Shown: one piece after another, positions 52,154-61,977 of the stretch | Layout of the letters: the number at the start of each line of letters is the position of its first letter | How positions within the stretch are numbered: position 1 is the stretch's first letter | Assembly: GCA_964537505.1 (NCBI GenBank) | Contig: CAZICK010000003.1 | Location: forward strand, 1-64,000 | DNA: 64,000 nt | From: DAINBT01 sp036732785 | GTDB taxonomy: Bacteria; Planctomycetota; Phycisphaerae; Sedimentisphaerales; SM23-30 | Direction: 5' to 3' | The notes under the pieces: model-generated | Seen by the model: only the letters and a program-made list of their open reading frames with translations | What the model was told of the DNA's origin: nothing | Database searches by the model: none | Program-made: the position numbers and the translations under genes

Positions 52154-54103
52154 TCACAAAATCAACGTAAGTTCCAGGGCTTTCTCATTTATTTTTCGCC
52201 GAGCGTGGCAAATGAATTCATCAACTTTAACCACGCACTTCTGTTTTTGTCCTCTGATGCGGACTGCCACCGTATTGGTTTCCTGCTCCGCTGGGCCTAC
52301 CACTAGCATGTACGGCAGCTTCTGGTCATGTGCCCGCTTAATTTTGGCGTTTATTTTATCGTCCGCCGCATCTATAGTACAGCGTAAATTTTCCCGTTGC
52401 AAGCAATTAAATACGTTCTTCGCATATTCATTGCTCTTTTCGCTGATCGGCATGACACGGGCCTGCTCAGGTGCCAGCCAAAGCGGAAAAGCGCCGCCGT
52501 AGTGTTCGATCAACCCGCCGATAAACCGTTCCATGCTCCCCAGAACGGTACGATGGATTATAATCGGTTCGTGCGGAACGTTATCGGACCCAATATAGCT
52601 GATATCGAAGCGCCTGGCGGCCTGCAGATCGACCTGATGGGTCGGTCCTTGCCACTCACGGCCCAGGGAATCGATCAGCTTAATATCGATTTTGGGGGCG
52701 TAAAATACCCCTCCTCCCTCGTCAATTTCGTATTCCAGGCCTCGTCGTTCAATCGCCATCCGTAACTCGCTCGTAGCCCGGTCCCATTCTTCAATGGTCC
52801 CAAGGTATTTTTCCGGCCTGGTTGCCAGATACACCTTATAGCTGTATCCGAACGCCTTCATCATAAAATCCATCAGTTCCAGGATCAGATCCAACTCCCG
52901 GCCCAGTTGATCAGGCGTACACAGGGTGTGGGCGTCGTCCTGGGTAAAACCGCGAACCCGCAACATTCCATGCAGTGTGCCGCTCGGCTCGTAGCGATAG
53001 ACCGTGCCCAATTCACAGTAGCGAATCGGCAGATCGCGATAACTGCGCGTCTTTGAGTTGTAAATCATATAGTGACACGGACAGTTCATCGGTTTGAGGT
53101 AGTAATTCAGACCGTCTATGTCCATGGGTGCGTACATCATCTCGGCATACTTTTCAAGGTGTCCGCTTCGTCGAAAAACCTGCTCGCTGGCAATATGGGG
53201 CGTATAGACAATATCGTAGCCGCGTTTGAGATGCTCATCGTACCAAAAGGTCTCGATCAGGTGACGAATCAGAGCGCCTTTGGGATGCCAGTGGATCAGG
53301 CCCGGACCAATCTCATCGTGTACACTGTATAAATCCAACTGTTTGCCCAGAACCCGGTGATCGCGTTTTTTCGCTTCTTCCAACCGCTGCAGGTATTCAT
53401 CAAGTTGTTTTTTGTCTGGAAATGCTGTTCCATATATTCGCTGGAGCATCTTTTCGCTGGCATCCCCATGAAAATACGCCCCTGCTACGCTCATAATCTT
53501 GTATGCCCCCACCCGGCTTGTACTGGGCACATGCGGTCCCAAACACAAATCCTCAAAATTGTTATTTCCCCTCGCCCCGGTCACATAGAAGCTCAACGTA
53601 TCTCCCTGGGCACGCTGAGCATTTTCGATTTTGTACCTGTTGCCTTCCGCCTGCAGCTTGGCCATCCCCTCGTCTCGGGTCATCTCGTAACGCAAAAAAG
53701 GCTTATCGGCCGCGACAATCTTTTTCATTTCCTCCTCTATGGCGGCAAAATCGTCCGGCGTGATCGGCCGATCCAGATCGATATCGTAGTAAAATCCATT
53801 TTCCACCGTCGGTCCGTACACCAGTTTGGTTTGGGGAAATAGACGGCAGATCGCCTCGGCCATTACGTGGGCACAACTGTGCCGCATCAGGTTAATAATC
53901 GTTTCCTGATCGTTTTTGTCGGTAACAATTTCCAGCCTTACATCGCGGTCAATCACCGTGGTCGCATCGCAAAGCTCACCGTCAATCCTCAACGCCAGAG
54001 CGGCTCTAGCCAGGCGCGGACCGATCCGCTCAGCCACCGCCAGGCCCGTTACAGGCCCGTCAAACTCAAGCACACTTTCATCAGGAAGAATTATTCGTAC
54101 CAT
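52154..54103 (-). CDS. thrS: threonyl-tRNA synthetase
   Basis: 649 residues from the ATG at 54103 with AGGA upstream. Domains in order: TGS (1-60, VRIILPDESVLEFDGPVTG), editing domain (HSCAHVMAEAICRLFP with the HxxxH zinc site, about residue 85), class II catalytic core (MNCPCHYMIYNSKTRSYRDLPIRY with the zinc Cys, RVRGFTQDDAHTLC), and the anticodon-binding domain (VMPISEKSNEYAKNV). It heads the translation operon with infC, rpmI, rplT and pheS. Confidence 0.96.
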   Translation of the reverse strand: MVRIILPDESVLEFDGPVTGLAVAERIGPRLARAALALRIDGELCDATTVIDRDVRLEIVTDKNDQETIINLMRHSCAHVMAEAICRLFPQTKLVYGPTVENGFYYDIDLDRPITPDDFAAIEEEMKKIVAADKPFLRYEMTRDEGMAKLQAEGNRYKIENAQRAQGDTLSFYVTGARGNNNFEDLCLGPHVPSTSRVGAYKIMSVAGAYFHGDASEKMLQRIYGTAFPDKKQLDEYLQRLEEAKKRDHRVLGKQLDLYSVHDEIGPGLIHWHPKGALIRHLIETFWYDEHLKRGYDIVYTPHIASEQVFRRSGHLEKYAEMMYAPMDIDGLNYYLKPMNCPCHYMIYNSKTRSYRDLPIRYCELGTVYRYEPSGTLHGMLRVRGFTQDDAHTLCTPDQLGRELDLILELMDFMMKAFGYSYKVYLATRPEKYLGTIEEWDRATSELRMAIERRGLEYEIDEGGGVFYAPKIDIKLIDSLGREWQGPTHQVDLQAARRFDISYIGSDNVPHEPIIIHRTVLGSMERFIGGLIEHYGGAFPLWLAPEQARVMPISEKSNEYAKNVFNCLQRENLRCTIDAADDKINAKIKRAHDQKLPYMLVVGPAEQETNTVAVRIRGQKQKCVVKVDEFICHARRKINEKALELTLIL

Positions 54104-54362
54104 CGACAAATCCTGAATAAACCATTGTTATTTCTGTTACTTAACAAACATCTGGATTTTATCAATATATCGGCAAAATCAGATATGTCAAGCAGTTATT
54201 TCAGGCGTTGTGCCATGAAAGCAAATATGCTGTTAATCCCACTGCCAATGGAAGCATTTTAAGTTTCAACTACTTACTGTACAGGCTTTGTCCCAGTCTT
54301 TCACATAGAAATTTGTATCTGGCAAATAAAATGTTCGCAAAATAATGGAATTTCCAGACCAA

Positions 54363-54385
54363 TTCCGATACCATAATGATCGGAA
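54363..54385. promoter_or_regulatory. TTCCGAT-N9-ATCGGAA dyad
   Basis: Perfect 7-bp arms in the 334-nt divergent gap between thrS and the membrane glycosyltransferase, 53 nt before the latter. It may be an operator; nothing else in 54104-54437 can be supported. Confidence 0.35.
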
Positions 54386-54437
54386 ATCACAACAACTCTG
54401 ATGAACAGAAAGCGATCAGAAATCTTGGATGTAATAT

Positions 54438-55961
54438 ATGCCTTCATCTGAACATACTAAATTCCATACAGGAGCTTTGCTCTGCCTTATTCTCATTGTG
54501 GCTTTCTTCGTTCGGATAATCTCATTTACCGGGTACCAAGGCTCTGATGACGGTGTATACGCAAAATTTGCTCATCAAATGGCTAACGGTAACTTCAAAA
54601 TTAACACAGGTCATAACGTTCCGGTTTTTTCTCTGCGGGTGGGGCTCTTTGCCCCTGCCGCCTTGTGTTTGCGAGTTTTCGGCACCAGTGAATGGGCCGC
54701 AATTATATATCCGTTTGCCCTGTCAATGCTAGGTGTTGTTCTGGCTTTTTTTGCCGGTGGACTGTTTTGGGATCTCAACGCCGGGCTTGTTGCCGCAGCT
54801 CTGCAAGCCATTCTCCCTCTTGATGCACAACTAGCCTCCCTATTGCTGCCGGACCTTCCTGCTGGATTTTGGGCCAATTTGGCTCTTGTACTTATTTTTT
54901 ATGCTTCGAGATCTTCTTCCATCTGTTCCAAGATCATCTGCGCTGGCATTTCCGGCTTGGCTCTAGCTGCTTCATGGTTGTGTAAGGAGAGCGTCTGCTA
55001 TTTGTTGCCCTTTCTTGTGGTTTATCTGATTTGGATTGCCTGTCATAATAAGCAAAATATCATTATTATGTTTGCCACAGGGCTGACCTTTTTAGCAGTA
55101 GTTTTTATTGAATCGTTTGTTTACTATCAAAACAGCGGTGACTGGTTGCATCGTTTCCACGAAACCGAAAGGAATTACCATGTATGCAAAGGATGGTTTT
55201 TCACAGAAGGAAGCAAATATGGTTGGACGGGGGATGGTTACTATATCGCAGTAATCAAGAGACTATTCGTTAGCGGACCAAGAAAAATCTTCCTTACCGA
55301 GTTCTTTGGCCCGTTTATGATCCTGGGTATTGTTGCCATTGGATATGCGGTGATGAAACGTGTACGTACCTTTATTTTTCCTGGGGTATGGTTTCTGTTT
55401 ATAGTTGCCATGTTCAATTTCGGATCCTCCAGTATAGTGTCATACCGACCGTTGGTTCTGAATAACAGATACCTGTATCCAATACTTTTCCCAGGTCTTA
55501 TTCTATCTGCCGGGTTCATTTGCGATCTCTTTCACTCACAAAAAACTGGAATTGCCGCTTTTTATCGCAGGCGTCAACTCTGGGTTGTGCTCTTGTTTTT
55601 GGGCTCCTGCGCCGCCTGCACTTTGGGTATCTATAAGAACATTAAAGCGGCCCAACCGTACAAAGCAATGCGATCGATAGCACAACAACTCACCCCTGAT
55701 GATGTGGTCTTCACGGACAGTAGTACTACTAAACTGTTGGATTTCTATTGGAAATATCCACCTCAAAGCAAAACTATGGATTTTGCCGGTATGGATGCCG
55801 CTGATATTCCAAAAGGCGCTTATGTGTTCATTAATCGGATAAAAGCGGACTTCTTGAACAAGACTTATGGATATGTATTACCCAAGTTCTATGACAATCT
55901 TCCTGCTCGTTGGCAGTTGAAACTACTGCAAGGTAAAGGGGAATTGTACTGGGTTCCTTGA
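54438..55961 (+). CDS. GT39/ArnT-like membrane glycosyltransferase
   Basis: 507 residues with about ten to twelve hydrophobic segments. The first periplasmic loop has the acidic motif GSDDGVYAKFAHQMANGNF, as in protein-mannosyl and lipid-A aminoarabinose transferases (GT-C fold, polyprenyl-linked donors). Later helices include VAAALQAILPLDAQLASLLLPDLPAGFW, resembling the PMT core. The C-terminal soluble part is short. It is a lone gene that converges with nadD after 36 nt. Donor and acceptor are unknown. Confidence 0.75.
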   Translation: MPSSEHTKFHTGALLCLILIVAFFVRIISFTGYQGSDDGVYAKFAHQMANGNFKINTGHNVPVFSLRVGLFAPAALCLRVFGTSEWAAIIYPFALSMLGVVLAFFAGGLFWDLNAGLVAAALQAILPLDAQLASLLLPDLPAGFWANLALVLIFYASRSSSICSKIICAGISGLALAASWLCKESVCYLLPFLVVYLIWIACHNKQNIIIMFATGLTFLAVVFIESFVYYQNSGDWLHRFHETERNYHVCKGWFFTEGSKYGWTGDGYYIAVIKRLFVSGPRKIFLTEFFGPFMILGIVAIGYAVMKRVRTFIFPGVWFLFIVAMFNFGSSSIVSYRPLVLNNRYLYPILFPGLILSAGFICDLFHSQKTGIAAFYRRRQLWVVLLFLGSCAACTLGIYKNIKAAQPYKAMRSIAQQLTPDDVVFTDSSTTKLLDFYWKYPPQSKTMDFAGMDAADIPKGAYVFINRIKADFLNKTYGYVLPKFYDNLPARWQLKLLQGKGELYWVP

Positions 55962-55997
55962 CTTCTCTTGAAATCAAAAGTGACCAAAAACATCCCG

Positions 55998-56639
55998 TTA
56001 GCTTAACTTATACAATCCATGGCTGGCAATGTAGGCACAGACCTCCGGCGGGACCAGATCGTCTATCGACAATCCCGCATTTACGCGTCGGCGTATCTCA
56101 GTCGCCGAGATATCCACTTCCGGTGTGTCCATCGCATTATCTTTCAGCCGTGCGATCTGCTCGTCGTTAAGCACCGTTTGTAAGACCGACAGGTCCCCCC
56201 AATCGCATCCCGGCCGCCGGGCCGTCACGACCGTACATTCATCCACTAATTGGCCCACCTTATACCAACCGACCAGATCGCTGATACTGTCCGCTCCGAT
56301 CAGCCAATACAACACCGCCTCTGGTCCACAAAGTTCACGAAAGAAACGAACCGTATCGAGCGTGTAACTGAGCCCTGGTCGTAGCAACTCGCAATCGGAA
56401 ACCTCAAATAGTTCGTCATTTCTGACCGCCAGGTGCACCATCACCAATCGATGTTCCACCGCGGTGATTGACTTTTTCCCTTTGTGCGGCGGATTGGCCG
56501 AGGGAATCACAATCACTTCCTGTACCTGCAGTTTCTCAGCCACCGCCCGCGCAATAATCAAATGCCCGTTGTGAATCGGATCGAACGTGCCGCCGAAAAG
56601 CAATATGCCATTTTCTTTTTTTTGCTTACGTTTATTCAT
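55998..56639 (-). CDS. nadD: nicotinate-nucleotide adenylyltransferase
   Basis: Adenylylates nicotinic acid mononucleotide in NAD synthesis. It has 213 residues with ILLFGGTFDPIHNGHLIIAR (nucleotidyltransferase HxGH), IPSANPPHKGKK, LIGADSISDLVGWYK and the ISATEIRRRV signature. It overlaps the end of trpF by 8 nt, so it rides on the trp transcript. The window also holds nadA in the Fe-S operon. Confidence 0.93.
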   Translation of the reverse strand: MNKRKQKKENGILLFGGTFDPIHNGHLIIARAVAEKLQVQEVIVIPSANPPHKGKKSITAVEHRLVMVHLAVRNDELFEVSDCELLRPGLSYTLDTVRFFRELCGPEAVLYWLIGADSISDLVGWYKVGQLVDECTVVTARRPGCDWGDLSVLQTVLNDEQIARLKDNAMDTPEVDISATEIRRRVNAGLSIDDLVPPEVCAYIASHGLYKLS

Positions 56640-57252
56640 AATAATCGGCGATATTCTTGAAAAGCAATTTCATCTTGTCCGGGTCCTTGACACCCGGTTC
56701 TTTTTCTACGCCACTACACAGATCAATACCATACGTCTCCACCGCCAATGCCTGCCGGATATTGTCTGGCCCAATACCACCGGCCAGAAATATCTTTTTC
56801 CCGCTCACTGTTTTTATCCAGCTCCAGTCAAACGTATGCCCCGTTCCGCCGTACAGTTCCTCCCGAAACGCATCCAGCAATATCAACTCGGCATCATATT
56901 TTTCAGCCCGTTTGATATCTTCAGGTGTTTTCATACGAAATGCCTTCATTACACTGACCCCAAGCCCCCCTACCGCCCGGCAATAGGCATTACTCTCATC
57001 CCCATGCAATTGTGCCATATCCAATGGGCACTGACCAAGCACATCTTTAATATATTCGTTCGGCGCATTAACAAACAGCCCCACCATCACAGCTTTTTTT
57101 GGCAGTTGGGCGATGATTTCCGCCGCCACCGGCGGTTCTATGTATCGCGGACTGTCCCTGTAGAAATTAAATCCCAGCAGCTCCGCACCCAACTCCACCG
57201 CCAACTGCCCATCTGCCAGGTTCGTTATCCCGCAAATCTTAATTTTTGCCAA
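56632..57252 (-). CDS. trpF: phosphoribosylanthranilate isomerase
   Basis: Third step of tryptophan synthesis. It is a 206-residue TIM barrel with KICGITNLADGQLAVELGAELLGFNFY, VGLFVNAPNEYIKDVL, LHGDE, FDWSWIKTVSGKKIFLAGGIGPDNI and GIDLCSGVEKEPGVKDPDKM. The catalytic Cys (KICGI) is present. It lies 107 nt after trpD and is coupled to nadD. Confidence 0.93.
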   Translation of the reverse strand: MAKIKICGITNLADGQLAVELGAELLGFNFYRDSPRYIEPPVAAEIIAQLPKKAVMVGLFVNAPNEYIKDVLGQCPLDMAQLHGDESNAYCRAVGGLGVSVMKAFRMKTPEDIKRAEKYDAELILLDAFREELYGGTGHTFDWSWIKTVSGKKIFLAGGIGPDNIRQALAVETYGIDLCSGVEKEPGVKDPDKMKLLFKNIADYYE

Positions 57253-57359
57253 GGTTTCAGTGTCCTATGAATGATGATACCGTCAAAAATCGATATTCAC
57301 GCCTAAAAACACCCTCTAGGTGCCGGAATCAACGTATCAAAATAGTTTTGACGCCGGCG

Positions 57360-58370
57360 TCATGAATTGGAAATCTCGACCAGTTTTTTTAACGTCTTTA
57401 TTGCCTGACCACTGTCGATACTCATATTTGCCATGGCAATTCCCTCTACCAGAGTGGGCGCCTTTCCGCCGGCCATAATCGCCGCTGCCGCGTTAAGCAA
57501 CACAATATCCCGTCTGGGCCCGGCTATTTTGTTCTCTAAGATTGCCAGCGTGATCGCTGCATTGTCCTCCAGTGTCCCGCCGGTCAGATCACAAATCTCA
57601 GCCCGGGCCAATCCATATTCCATACAATCAACGGTATAGTTATTGAGTTGCCCATCGGCCAGTTCGACAATATCGGTTGGTCCGCATATACTAATCTCAT
57701 CCATACCATCCCCGTGCACCACCATGGCCCGTTTGACCCCCAGGAGTTTCAGCGATTCGGCCATTACCATCATCAGTTCCGGCTTGGCTACTCCGATTAT
57801 CTGGGCATCGGCGCCGGCGGGGTTGGCCAGCGGTCCTAATACGTTAAAAACCGTCCGAAACCCCAATGCCTTGCGGATCGGCTGAACGTATTTCATCGCC
57901 GGATGATGACACGGCGCAAACATAAAACCGATATTCGCTTCGTCAATGCAACGCTCGATCACTTCCGGGACCGCGTCGATCTTGACTCCAAACTGGGCCA
58001 GAATATCCGCCGAGCCGCATTGACTGGTGATTGCTCTATTGCCATGCTTGGCTATCGCTACTCCCGCCCCGGCCGCTACCAGCGCCGCTGTAGTACTGAT
58101 ATTAAACGTCGCCTGTCCGTCACCCCCGGTCCCACACGTATCCACCAGCGGCCCAGCCTTGGGCCGAACCGGCACCGCATGGTCGCGCAAGGCACGGGCC
58201 ATCCCCGCCACTTCCTGGGCCTGCTCGCCCTTGGCCGCCAGCGCCGTTAGAAACCCGGCAATCACAACCTCTGTGCACTGACCGTCCAGAATTGCATTCA
58301 GCGACTCATGCGCCTGCTCAAACGAGAGGTCTTCTTTCCGTAATATCTTTTCCACCAGTTCCCGCAACAT
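57360..58370 (-). CDS. trpD: anthranilate phosphoribosyltransferase
   Basis: Second step of tryptophan synthesis. It has 336 residues: VDTCGTGGDGQATFNIST (phosphate-binding GTGGDG), KHGNRAITSQCGSADILAQFG, and FMFAPCHHPAMKYVQPIRKALGFRTVFNVLGPLANPA, all characteristic. In an uninterrupted operon it would follow trpE(G) directly; a 1.4-kb GxxExxY module lies between them here. Confidence 0.95.
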   Translation of the reverse strand: MLRELVEKILRKEDLSFEQAHESLNAILDGQCTEVVIAGFLTALAAKGEQAQEVAGMARALRDHAVPVRPKAGPLVDTCGTGGDGQATFNISTTAALVAAGAGVAIAKHGNRAITSQCGSADILAQFGVKIDAVPEVIERCIDEANIGFMFAPCHHPAMKYVQPIRKALGFRTVFNVLGPLANPAGADAQIIGVAKPELMMVMAESLKLLGVKRAMVVHGDGMDEISICGPTDIVELADGQLNNYTVDCMEYGLARAEICDLTGGTLEDNAAITLAILENKIAGPRRDIVLLNAAAAIMAGGKAPTLVEGIAMANMSIDSGQAIKTLKKLVEISNS

Positions 58371-58390
58371 AATTTACTTCCTTAAAAATA

Positions 58391-58420
58391 TTAGCCACAG
58401 AGGCCACAGAGTTCACAGAG
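58391..58420. repeat. inverted repeat, module left end
   Basis: 30-bp sequence that matches the reverse complement of 59727-59756 at 26 of 30 positions (core TTAGCCACAGAGG). It contains the stop codon of the GxxExxY gene (58413-58415). Confidence 0.85.
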
Positions 58421-58778
58421 ATATTCTTTTGACACCATCAACAAGCCTTGCTTCACCAAAATTGATTAGCAAAGCTCGCCTTAATCCAGTTGCTTTCAGA
58501 TAAGAAAGCACCTGGGCGGTGGCCACTTCCGGTAGTTTTTGCACAGATTTTATCTCCACCACAACTTTTCCTTCCACCAACAAATCTAGTTTCTGTCCCT
58601 GAATGATACAGTCTTTGTATCTCACGTCAACAGCAACCTGTCGCTGGTATGCTATTTCTTCAAGCGAAAATTCGTGACAAAGTGCTCCCTCATACACCGA
58701 TTCCAGAAGACCCGGTCCCAAAACGCGATGCACTTCTATCGCAGCGCCAATTATTTTTTTAGTTAAATCATCACTCAT
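58413..58778 (-). CDS. GxxExxY family protein (PD-(D/E)xK-like fold)
   Basis: 121 residues. The family signature GPGLLESVYE is at about 21-30, and the core KLDLLVEGKVVVEIKSV (Asp...Glu-x-Lys) has the PD-(D/E)xK nuclease arrangement. IIGAAIEVHRVLGPG and LINFG are also typical. The family is widespread, scattered and of unknown function. It overlaps the upstream gene by 8 nt, so the two are translated together, and both lie inside the 30-bp inverted repeats. Confidence 0.85.
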   Translation of the reverse strand: MSDDLTKKIIGAAIEVHRVLGPGLLESVYEGALCHEFSLEEIAYQRQVAVDVRYKDCIIQGQKLDLLVEGKVVVEIKSVQKLPEVATAQVLSYLKATGLRRALLINFGEARLVDGVKRISL

Positions 58779-59598
58779 TAAAAATCATACTGTTGTTCAA
58801 AGCTTCCATATCTCTTGGAAACAATTTAATCAATTCATATAAATGTTTGCGGAACTCATTATCCGTAAAGTATTCTTTGAACATAAGATAGAATATAAAC
58901 AAGCTACATACACCAACTTCGACTATTGTCTGCACACACAACTTAAAAGGAACAGAATCAGGCGGTAAAAAATACTGATCTTCACCGTCATCCAAATTGA
59001 AATTACAAGTTGAGGCCATTCCATAAAAATTAGGATGCGCGCCATTATCGATTGTACGGTTGTATAATGTTGATACCACCTCACCCAGCTTTTTATTCTT
59101 CCTGTTTAAACTCTTGATTGCTTTACTATGGGAAAACACCTTTCTACATTGATCATTTGCGTCTGCGTTTTCTCCTCTACCCGACCATACAAGAAGCCTC
59201 TTTTTTGCTTTCCCAGACTTATCATTATTGCCTGCCTTTGAATGATTATCCTCAATCGTAACATATTCTGTGTCCTCATAAATATGCAAAGCATATAGAG
59301 CGTTTTCCAAACATCCACGCATAACCATATATGCCTCAACAACCTGTCCACTAGTAGCCAAACGAACTGCCCCTAAGTAAGCAGCACGACATCTGGTGAC
59401 AAAATTTGGGAGCATATAATCCTTAATATTGAAATGAATTTCCGCAAAACATAAAAAAAGCTTGTCAACCTCCCTAATAGCTTTAACAGGAAGCGTTTCT
59501 GAAAAATATTTAAAAAATGAAACATTGTTTGAATATGCGGATTTGAGAAATCCTGATACTGGTTCCTTTCCCCAATTGCTCGGATACTCGATATTCAT
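58771..59598 (-). CDS. hypothetical protein paired with GxxExxY gene
   Basis: 275 residues, mostly helical and soluble. Visible features are VVEAYMVMRGCLENALYALHIYED (about 75-100) and NRTIDNGAHPNFYGM (about 195), a pattern seen in uncharacterised DUF5677-like proteins; family not certain. The GC content is visibly lower than in the neighbouring trp genes. It overlaps the GxxExxY gene by 8 nt and is inside the inverted repeats. No function can be assigned. Confidence 0.65.
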   Translation of the reverse strand: MNIEYPSNWGKEPVSGFLKSAYSNNVSFFKYFSETLPVKAIREVDKLFLCFAEIHFNIKDYMLPNFVTRCRAAYLGAVRLATSGQVVEAYMVMRGCLENALYALHIYEDTEYVTIEDNHSKAGNNDKSGKAKKRLLVWSGRGENADANDQCRKVFSHSKAIKSLNRKNKKLGEVVSTLYNRTIDNGAHPNFYGMASTCNFNLDDGEDQYFLPPDSVPFKLCVQTIVEVGVCSLFIFYLMFKEYFTDNEFRKHLYELIKLFPRDMEALNNSMIFNE

Positions 59599-59726
59599 AC
59601 AACAACACCTTTTCGTATAGTTTAATTGTTCTGGTTCTTTTGTTTTCTTGAAAAAGCCGAAGGTAAAGCCAAACCCAAGCGTCTAATTATTTCCTTCTAT
59701 GTTGCCATTGGTTATTTTTTAATTCC

Positions 59727-59756
59727 CTCTGAGTTCTCTGTGACCTCTGTGGCTAA
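59727..59756. repeat. inverted repeat, module right end
   Basis: Reverse-complement partner of 58391-58420 (26 of 30). The stop codon of trpE(G) (TAG, 59753-59755) lies within it, so the insertion appears to have occurred at the very end of that gene. Confidence 0.85.
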
Positions 59757-61888
59757 GTTAACAATTCAATGACATTGGCGATTATCTTCAGGCCAACGTT
59801 GTCCTGCAAGGTCAAAATCGATTCGGGATGAAACTGGATCGAGGCGATCGGCAATTCCTTATGTGCCAGGGCCATTATTATTTTGTCCTCAGTCTCGGCG
59901 ATAATATCCAGGCAATCCGGCAAGGCATCCTTTTTGACGTACAGGCTGTGATATCGCCCGCTGGAAAATGGATTAGCCACATTTTCGAATATCCCTTTCT
60001 GATTGTGATAAACCATCGATTCCTTACCGTGCATTGGCGTGAGCATTACGCCGAGTTGGGCACCGAAATACTGGGCGATTCCCTGATGGCCCAGGCACAC
60101 ACCGAAAATCGGAATATTACGCTTTACGGCTTGTCCGACCAATGTAGGTACTCCCAACTTTTCGGGCGTTTCCGGTCCCGGCGAGATAAACAGCAGGTCG
60201 GGCTTGATCTGGTCGAGCTTTTCCGGGTCGAACCCTTTGCGCAAGGTGATCACTTCCACCCCCGTTTGCCTGACGTAATTGGCAAGCGTATGCACAAAAC
60301 TATCCAGATTATCCACAAACAAAACGCGTTTGCCTTTGTTGATCTTTAAGTGACCCCCTACCGCTGAAATATCTTCATAGTCTTTTATGGTTGCCGCCTG
60401 CAGGAATGCCGACGCTTTTATGCGTGTTTCTTCATCTTCCTCATTCGGGATCGAATCATACAGCAGCGTAGCGCCGGCCCGCACTTCGGCGACTTTATCA
60501 TGCAGATGGATTGTTCGGATAGTAATACCGGTATTTAATTGTCCGTCGAAAGTGAATAAACCTACGCATCCGCCGTACCATCCCCTGGCACTGTTTTCCA
60601 GGTTCTCGATGGTCTGCATAGCGATGGGTTTCGGCGCTCCGGTCAGCGTACAGGCCCACGTATGCGATAAGAACGCATCGAATATGTCACAATCATCCAG
60701 CAGAACGCCTTTCACGTGATCGACGGTGTGAAACAATCGCGAATAACTTTCCACCAATCGCCGTCCAACCAGTTGTACCGTGCCCGGCACACACACCCGC
60801 GATTTATCATTGCGATCCACATCGGTGCACATCGTAAGTTCCGATTCATCCTTTTTGCTCGACAACAGTTCTCTGATCCGCTCGGAATCCTCCATGGGAC
60901 TGCCGCCGCGCCTGATAGTACCGCTGATCGGACATGTCTCCACTTCCCTGCCTTTCACACGCACAAACATTTCCGGTGACGCTCCGATGAGTTGTTCATC
61001 GCCCAGATTAATCAGAAAATCATACGGACTGGGATTATTCTTGCGCAGACGGGCAAATATCTCCGACGGAAAATAACCGCACTTAACGCTGAACATCTGT
61101 GAAAGCACAACCTCAAAGAAATCACCGCACCGGCAGCCCTCTCTTATCTGTTCGACTTTCCCGGCATACTCGCCTTCCTGATGATCACACATTATCTCCG
61201 TCGAAGAGATACCCCTGCTCATTTCCTGTCGTTGGCCTGTTACGGGAACGCCCTCGGTACTGCCGCCGTGCAGACCGGTGAATTCATAAGAAAGCTTAAA
61301 GGCATTTTGTTTTTGACGATCTATCGCCACCACGCGGTCCGGCAGAAACAGATGACAATCGGCACCCACTTTACTGCGGTCGTGTTTGAATTCGATCGGC
61401 TCAAACTGGAACACCAGGTCATACCCAAACGCTCCGAACATGCTCAGATATTCATCGTCACAAGCCATCAAACTGCATATCGCCCGCAAAACCGAAAAAA
61501 TACTCGGCTGTTTGCTGCGTTGTTCTTCCGGAAAATCGCTCGGCATGGGAATCACTTCCCCGGTAATCTCTTTGTCTGTGACTTCATAACTTTCCACATG
61601 CGGATTTCCCGCCACCGCCCCCAGCAGCATAGGCAGCATGATTTCCCCTCGCTCATTCAGAGCTCGCAAGGTAAAGCTCCTGCCCCGGCTGATCATCTCG
61701 ATCGGCGGATCGATAAAACCGATATCCCATCGTGAATAGCGACCCGGGTAGTCATAGTCACTGGCTAAAACGCAACCTTTAGCCTGATCTATGTTCTTGT
61801 AAACATCTGTCAAGGCATCAGTTACGGCTACCTCCTCCTTGGTCCTGACAACTTTGATTCCGCCTTGAGTTGTAAATGTCTTCTGCAT
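59753..61888 (-). CDS. trpE(G): fused anthranilate synthase TrpE-TrpG
   Basis: Makes anthranilate from chorismate and glutamine. It has 712 residues from the ATG at 61888 with AGGAG upstream. Residues 1-500 are the TrpE part (LINLGDEQLIGASPEMFVRV, CPISGTIRRGG, ELTMCTDVDRND, RLFHTVDHVKG, GAPKPIAMQTIE). Residues 520-712 are the TrpG amidotransferase (VLFVDNLDSFVHTLANYV, GVCLGHQGIAQYFG with the nucleophile Cys, IASIQFHPESILT with His and Glu). The linkage in one chain is the TrpE(G) type known from rhizobia. A leader peptide and attenuator precede it. Confidence 0.95.
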   Translation of the reverse strand: MQKTFTTQGGIKVVRTKEEVAVTDALTDVYKNIDQAKGCVLASDYDYPGRYSRWDIGFIDPPIEMISRGRSFTLRALNERGEIMLPMLLGAVAGNPHVESYEVTDKEITGEVIPMPSDFPEEQRSKQPSIFSVLRAICSLMACDDEYLSMFGAFGYDLVFQFEPIEFKHDRSKVGADCHLFLPDRVVAIDRQKQNAFKLSYEFTGLHGGSTEGVPVTGQRQEMSRGISSTEIMCDHQEGEYAGKVEQIREGCRCGDFFEVVLSQMFSVKCGYFPSEIFARLRKNNPSPYDFLINLGDEQLIGASPEMFVRVKGREVETCPISGTIRRGGSPMEDSERIRELLSSKKDESELTMCTDVDRNDKSRVCVPGTVQLVGRRLVESYSRLFHTVDHVKGVLLDDCDIFDAFLSHTWACTLTGAPKPIAMQTIENLENSARGWYGGCVGLFTFDGQLNTGITIRTIHLHDKVAEVRAGATLLYDSIPNEEDEETRIKASAFLQAATIKDYEDISAVGGHLKINKGKRVLFVDNLDSFVHTLANYVRQTGVEVITLRKGFDPEKLDQIKPDLLFISPGPETPEKLGVPTLVGQAVKRNIPIFGVCLGHQGIAQYFGAQLGVMLTPMHGKESMVYHNQKGIFENVANPFSSGRYHSLYVKKDALPDCLDIIAETEDKIIMALAHKELPIASIQFHPESILTLQDNVGLKIIANVIELLT

Positions 61889-61913
61889 TGTGTTTACTCC
61901 TGTTTTGCCAGAC

Positions 61914-61947
61914 AAAAAAAACGCGGCCAACCTGATTTTCAGCCGCG
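61914..61947 (-). terminator. trp attenuator terminator
   Basis: Minus-strand stem CGCGGC / GCCGCG with a 14-nt loop and eight Us, 26 nt before trpE(G). Its 5' arm (61948-61940, TCGCGGCTG) can instead pair over 9 bp with CAGCCGTGA (61999-61991) inside the leader peptide gene, making the antiterminator. Confidence 0.85.
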
Positions 61948-61977
61948 ATTTGGTTTATGAAAATACATGCCAGACCT

